Of a stretch of DNA of 24,073 bases, positions 22,744-24,073 are shown piece by piece. Numbering within the stretch: position 1 is the stretch's first letter; each line of letters starts with the position of its first letter. The notes below the pieces were generated by a model. The model made no database searches and was not told the origin of the DNA. It was given only the letters and a program-made list of their open reading frames with translations. Origin of the DNA: DATKYK01 sp034430255 (GTDB lineage: Bacteria > Chloroflexota > Dehalococcoidia > E44-bin15); the NCBI GenBank assembly GCA_034430255.1, contig DAOUEU010000065.1, forward strand, positions 1-24,073, read 5' to 3'. The position numbers and the translations under genes were made by a program.

Positions 22744-22772
22744 ATATTAGCAATTGGGCGGGCCAAAGTCAA
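22744..22772 (-). promoter_or_regulatory. Promoter of the MBL-lysA operon
   Basis: Minus-strand TTGACT (22767-22772), a 17-bp spacer, and TAATAT (22744-22749) preceded by TTGC. The start is predicted near 22737. Its -35 box lies 10 bp from that of the divergent M16 promoter. Confidence 0.6.
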
Positions 22773-22787
22773 CCAACGCAGGTTGAC
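22768..22787. promoter_or_regulatory. Perfect inverted repeat joining two divergent -35 boxes
   Basis: GTCAACC (22768-22774), a 6-bp spacer, then GGTTGAC (22781-22787). Each arm contains most of a -35 box, one for each direction. It may be a shared operator or simply symmetric promoters extended by two bases. Confidence 0.5.
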
Positions 22788-22811
22788 AGCAATAGGAGAG
22801 GAGGCTAGAAT
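22783..22811 (+). promoter_or_regulatory. Promoter of the M16 peptidase gene
   Basis: TTGACA (22783-22788), a 17-bp spacer, then TAGAAT (22806-22811), the same hexamers as the rpsU promoter. The predicted start is about 22818, giving a leader of about 10 nt to TTG 22828. Confidence 0.68.
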
Positions 22812-22827
22812 TTGCTTGAGGTTCCTT

Positions 22828-24073
22828 TTGTATCAGAAGAGCGTTCTGGATAATGGGCTTCGCATCATCACTGGTGCCATGCCACATACCCGCGCGGTAT
22901 GTATAAATATCTTCATTAGCGCTGGCTCGCGCTACGAAGGTGAGGAGGAGGCTGGAACCTCACACTTTATAGAGCACCTCTGCTTTAAGGGGACAGAGCG
23001 CCGCGCTACCGCCAGGGAGATTGCCGAGGCTATCGAAGGGGTGGGAGGCATGCTCAATGGGGGCACCGATAAGGAGTTTACCGTTTACTGGTGCAAGGTG
23101 GCTCGCTCCCACTTTCCTCTTGCTTTGGACCTCACGGTGGATATGATCCGCCATTCCCGGTTCGATGCTCAGGATATGGAACGCGAGCGCAGCATCATTA
23201 TCGAGGAGCTTAGTGACAGTGTTGATTCACCACAGCATCGGGCGAGTCTACTTATCGATGAAGTGATCTGGCCGAATCAACCCCTGGGGCGTGATATTGC
23301 CGGGAGCAAGGAGAAAGTAGGTGCCTTAAGTCGAGAGATGCTTCTGGGTTACCTGAGCCGACAGTATGTGCCCAATAATACCGTGGTCAGTGTTGCTGGT
23401 GACATTGGACATGAGGAGGTCTTATCGCGCTTGGTCGAGGTGTTGGGAGACTGGGCGGTGGCTACTCCATACTCCCCATATCCCACAGAGGATCACCAGC
23501 AGGAAGCTCACATGCGTATTGAGCAGAGGGATACCGAGCAAGCTCATATATATCTGGCGGTAAGGGGAATCCCTGTGGCCCACCCCGACCGGTTCAATCT
23601 GGACCTGCTGAATGTGATATTGGGCGAGGGGATGAGCAGTCGCCTATATCAGGAGATACGCGAGCGGCGAGGGCTGGCCTACGATATACATAGCTATGTG
23701 GACCACTTCTTGGACTCGGGGGCGCTTGCCATTTATGCCGGGGTGGCCCCGAAGAACGTTGCCGATACTGTAGCGGTTATGATTGAGGTGCTTTCATGCC
23801 TAAAAGAGGGGGTGCCTGCCCTTGAGCTAACAAAGGCTAAGGAGTTGGCCAAGGGTCGACTGCTGCTTCGAATGGAGGATAGCAGGAGTGTCGCTGGCTG
23901 GTTGGGATCTCAGGAGTTACTAACCAGACAGATCCGAACGGTTGATGAGGTGGCCTCGATAATAGATGCCATCACCTCTCAGGATCTGAAGCGGGTGGCA
24001 AATCAGCTGCTCCTCACTGAGAAGCTTAACCTAGCCATTGTTGGTTCCGTAGCCAGTGAGGATCGCCTCAATA
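22828..24073 (+). CDS. M16-family zinc metallopeptidase, cut by the window end
   Basis: Processing-peptidase-like member of the M16B (pitrilysin) family. The 415 codons seen cover nearly the whole chain of a typical protein of about 420-430 residues. The active site is HFIEH (46-50, inverted HxxEH zinc motif), with a downstream Glu in RSIIIEELSD. The C-terminal half shows the family segment LNVILGEGMSSRLYQEIRERRGLAYDI. There is no signal peptide, so it is likely cytoplasmic. No ATG start exists. TTG 22828 gives MYQKSVLDNGLRII, matching the family N-terminus, and has GAGG six nt upstream; TTG 22816 has AGGAGG 11 nt upstream, but that element lies in the promoter spacer. Substrate unknown; neighbouring genes give no hint. 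Confidence 0.92.
   Translation, partial: MYQKSVLDNGLRIITGAMPHTRAVCINIFISAGSRYEGEEEAGTSHFIEHLCFKGTERRATAREIAEAIEGVGGMLNGGTDKEFTVYWCKVARSHFPLALDLTVDMIRHSRFDAQDMERERSIIIEELSDSVDSPQHRASLLIDEVIWPNQPLGRDIAGSKEKVGALSREMLLGYLSRQYVPNNTVVSVAGDIGHEEVLSRLVEVLGDWAVATPYSPYPTEDHQQEAHMRIEQRDTEQAHIYLAVRGIPVAHPDRFNLDLLNVILGEGMSSRLYQEIRERRGLAYDIHSYVDHFLDSGALAIYAGVAPKNVADTVAVMIEVLSCLKEGVPALELTKAKELAKGRLLLRMEDSRSVAGWLGSQELLTRQIRTVDEVASIIDAITSQDLKRVANQLLLTEKLNLAIVGSVASEDRLN

Overview
The window reads as ordinary chromosomal DNA of a bacterium, most likely of the Chloroflexota class Dehalococcoidia. This is an inference from the flavour of the proteins and the mix of genes: a thrS-infC-rpmI-rplT-pheS-pheT block, a rpsU-yqeY pair, a DnaD/DnaI-type helicase-loading cassette, and RicT next to HolB. 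No database search was possible. No insertion sequence, prophage, CRISPR array or recombinase was seen.

Layout. Bases 51-6827, minus strand: tRNA-Val(GAC), then thrS, infC, rpmI, rplT, pheS and pheT, a translation block with a strong promoter before the tRNA and likely internal promoters before infC and pheS. A tRNA-Ala(GGC) is divergent at 6950. Bases 7213-8286, minus: a secreted seven-repeat TolB/PD40-type propeller lipoprotein. Bases 8590-9015, plus: a lipocalin-like protein, convergent with the following minus-strand operon. Bases 9026-12922, minus: a NuoE-, NuoF- and HoxU/NuoG-N-like NADH-diaphorase module followed by a TM1586-type nitroreductase, with no catalytic partner in view. Bases 13296-13422, plus: a lone 5S rRNA gene with its own promoter and terminator. 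Bases 13731-14399, plus: rpsU and yqeY, closed by a clear terminator. Bases 14623-18488, plus: rplI, dnaB, a DnaD-like protein, a DnaC/DnaI-like loader and an HNH endonuclease, very tightly packed. Bases 18498-20311, minus: holB and ricT. Bases 20486-22598, minus: an MBL-fold hydrolase and lysA, overlapping. From 22828, plus: an M16 processing-peptidase-like protein that runs off the window end.

The protein functions are mostly housekeeping; the most interesting signals lie in how genes start and are transcribed. infC has no usual start codon covering its conserved N-terminus and appears to begin at AUU (or AUA), as in the IF3 autoregulation paradigm. pheS has a TTGACC-17-TATAAT promoter whose -10 box ends 8 nt before its ATG and has no Shine-Dalgarno, so a leaderless message is predicted. 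The MBL-lysA and M16 genes share a back-to-back promoter pair whose -35 boxes sit inside a perfect inverted repeat. Several promoters, including all three for stable RNAs, carry TGC directly before the -10 box.

Promoter and terminator calls were made by eye against the sigma-70 consensus; protein names rest on motifs visible in the translations.
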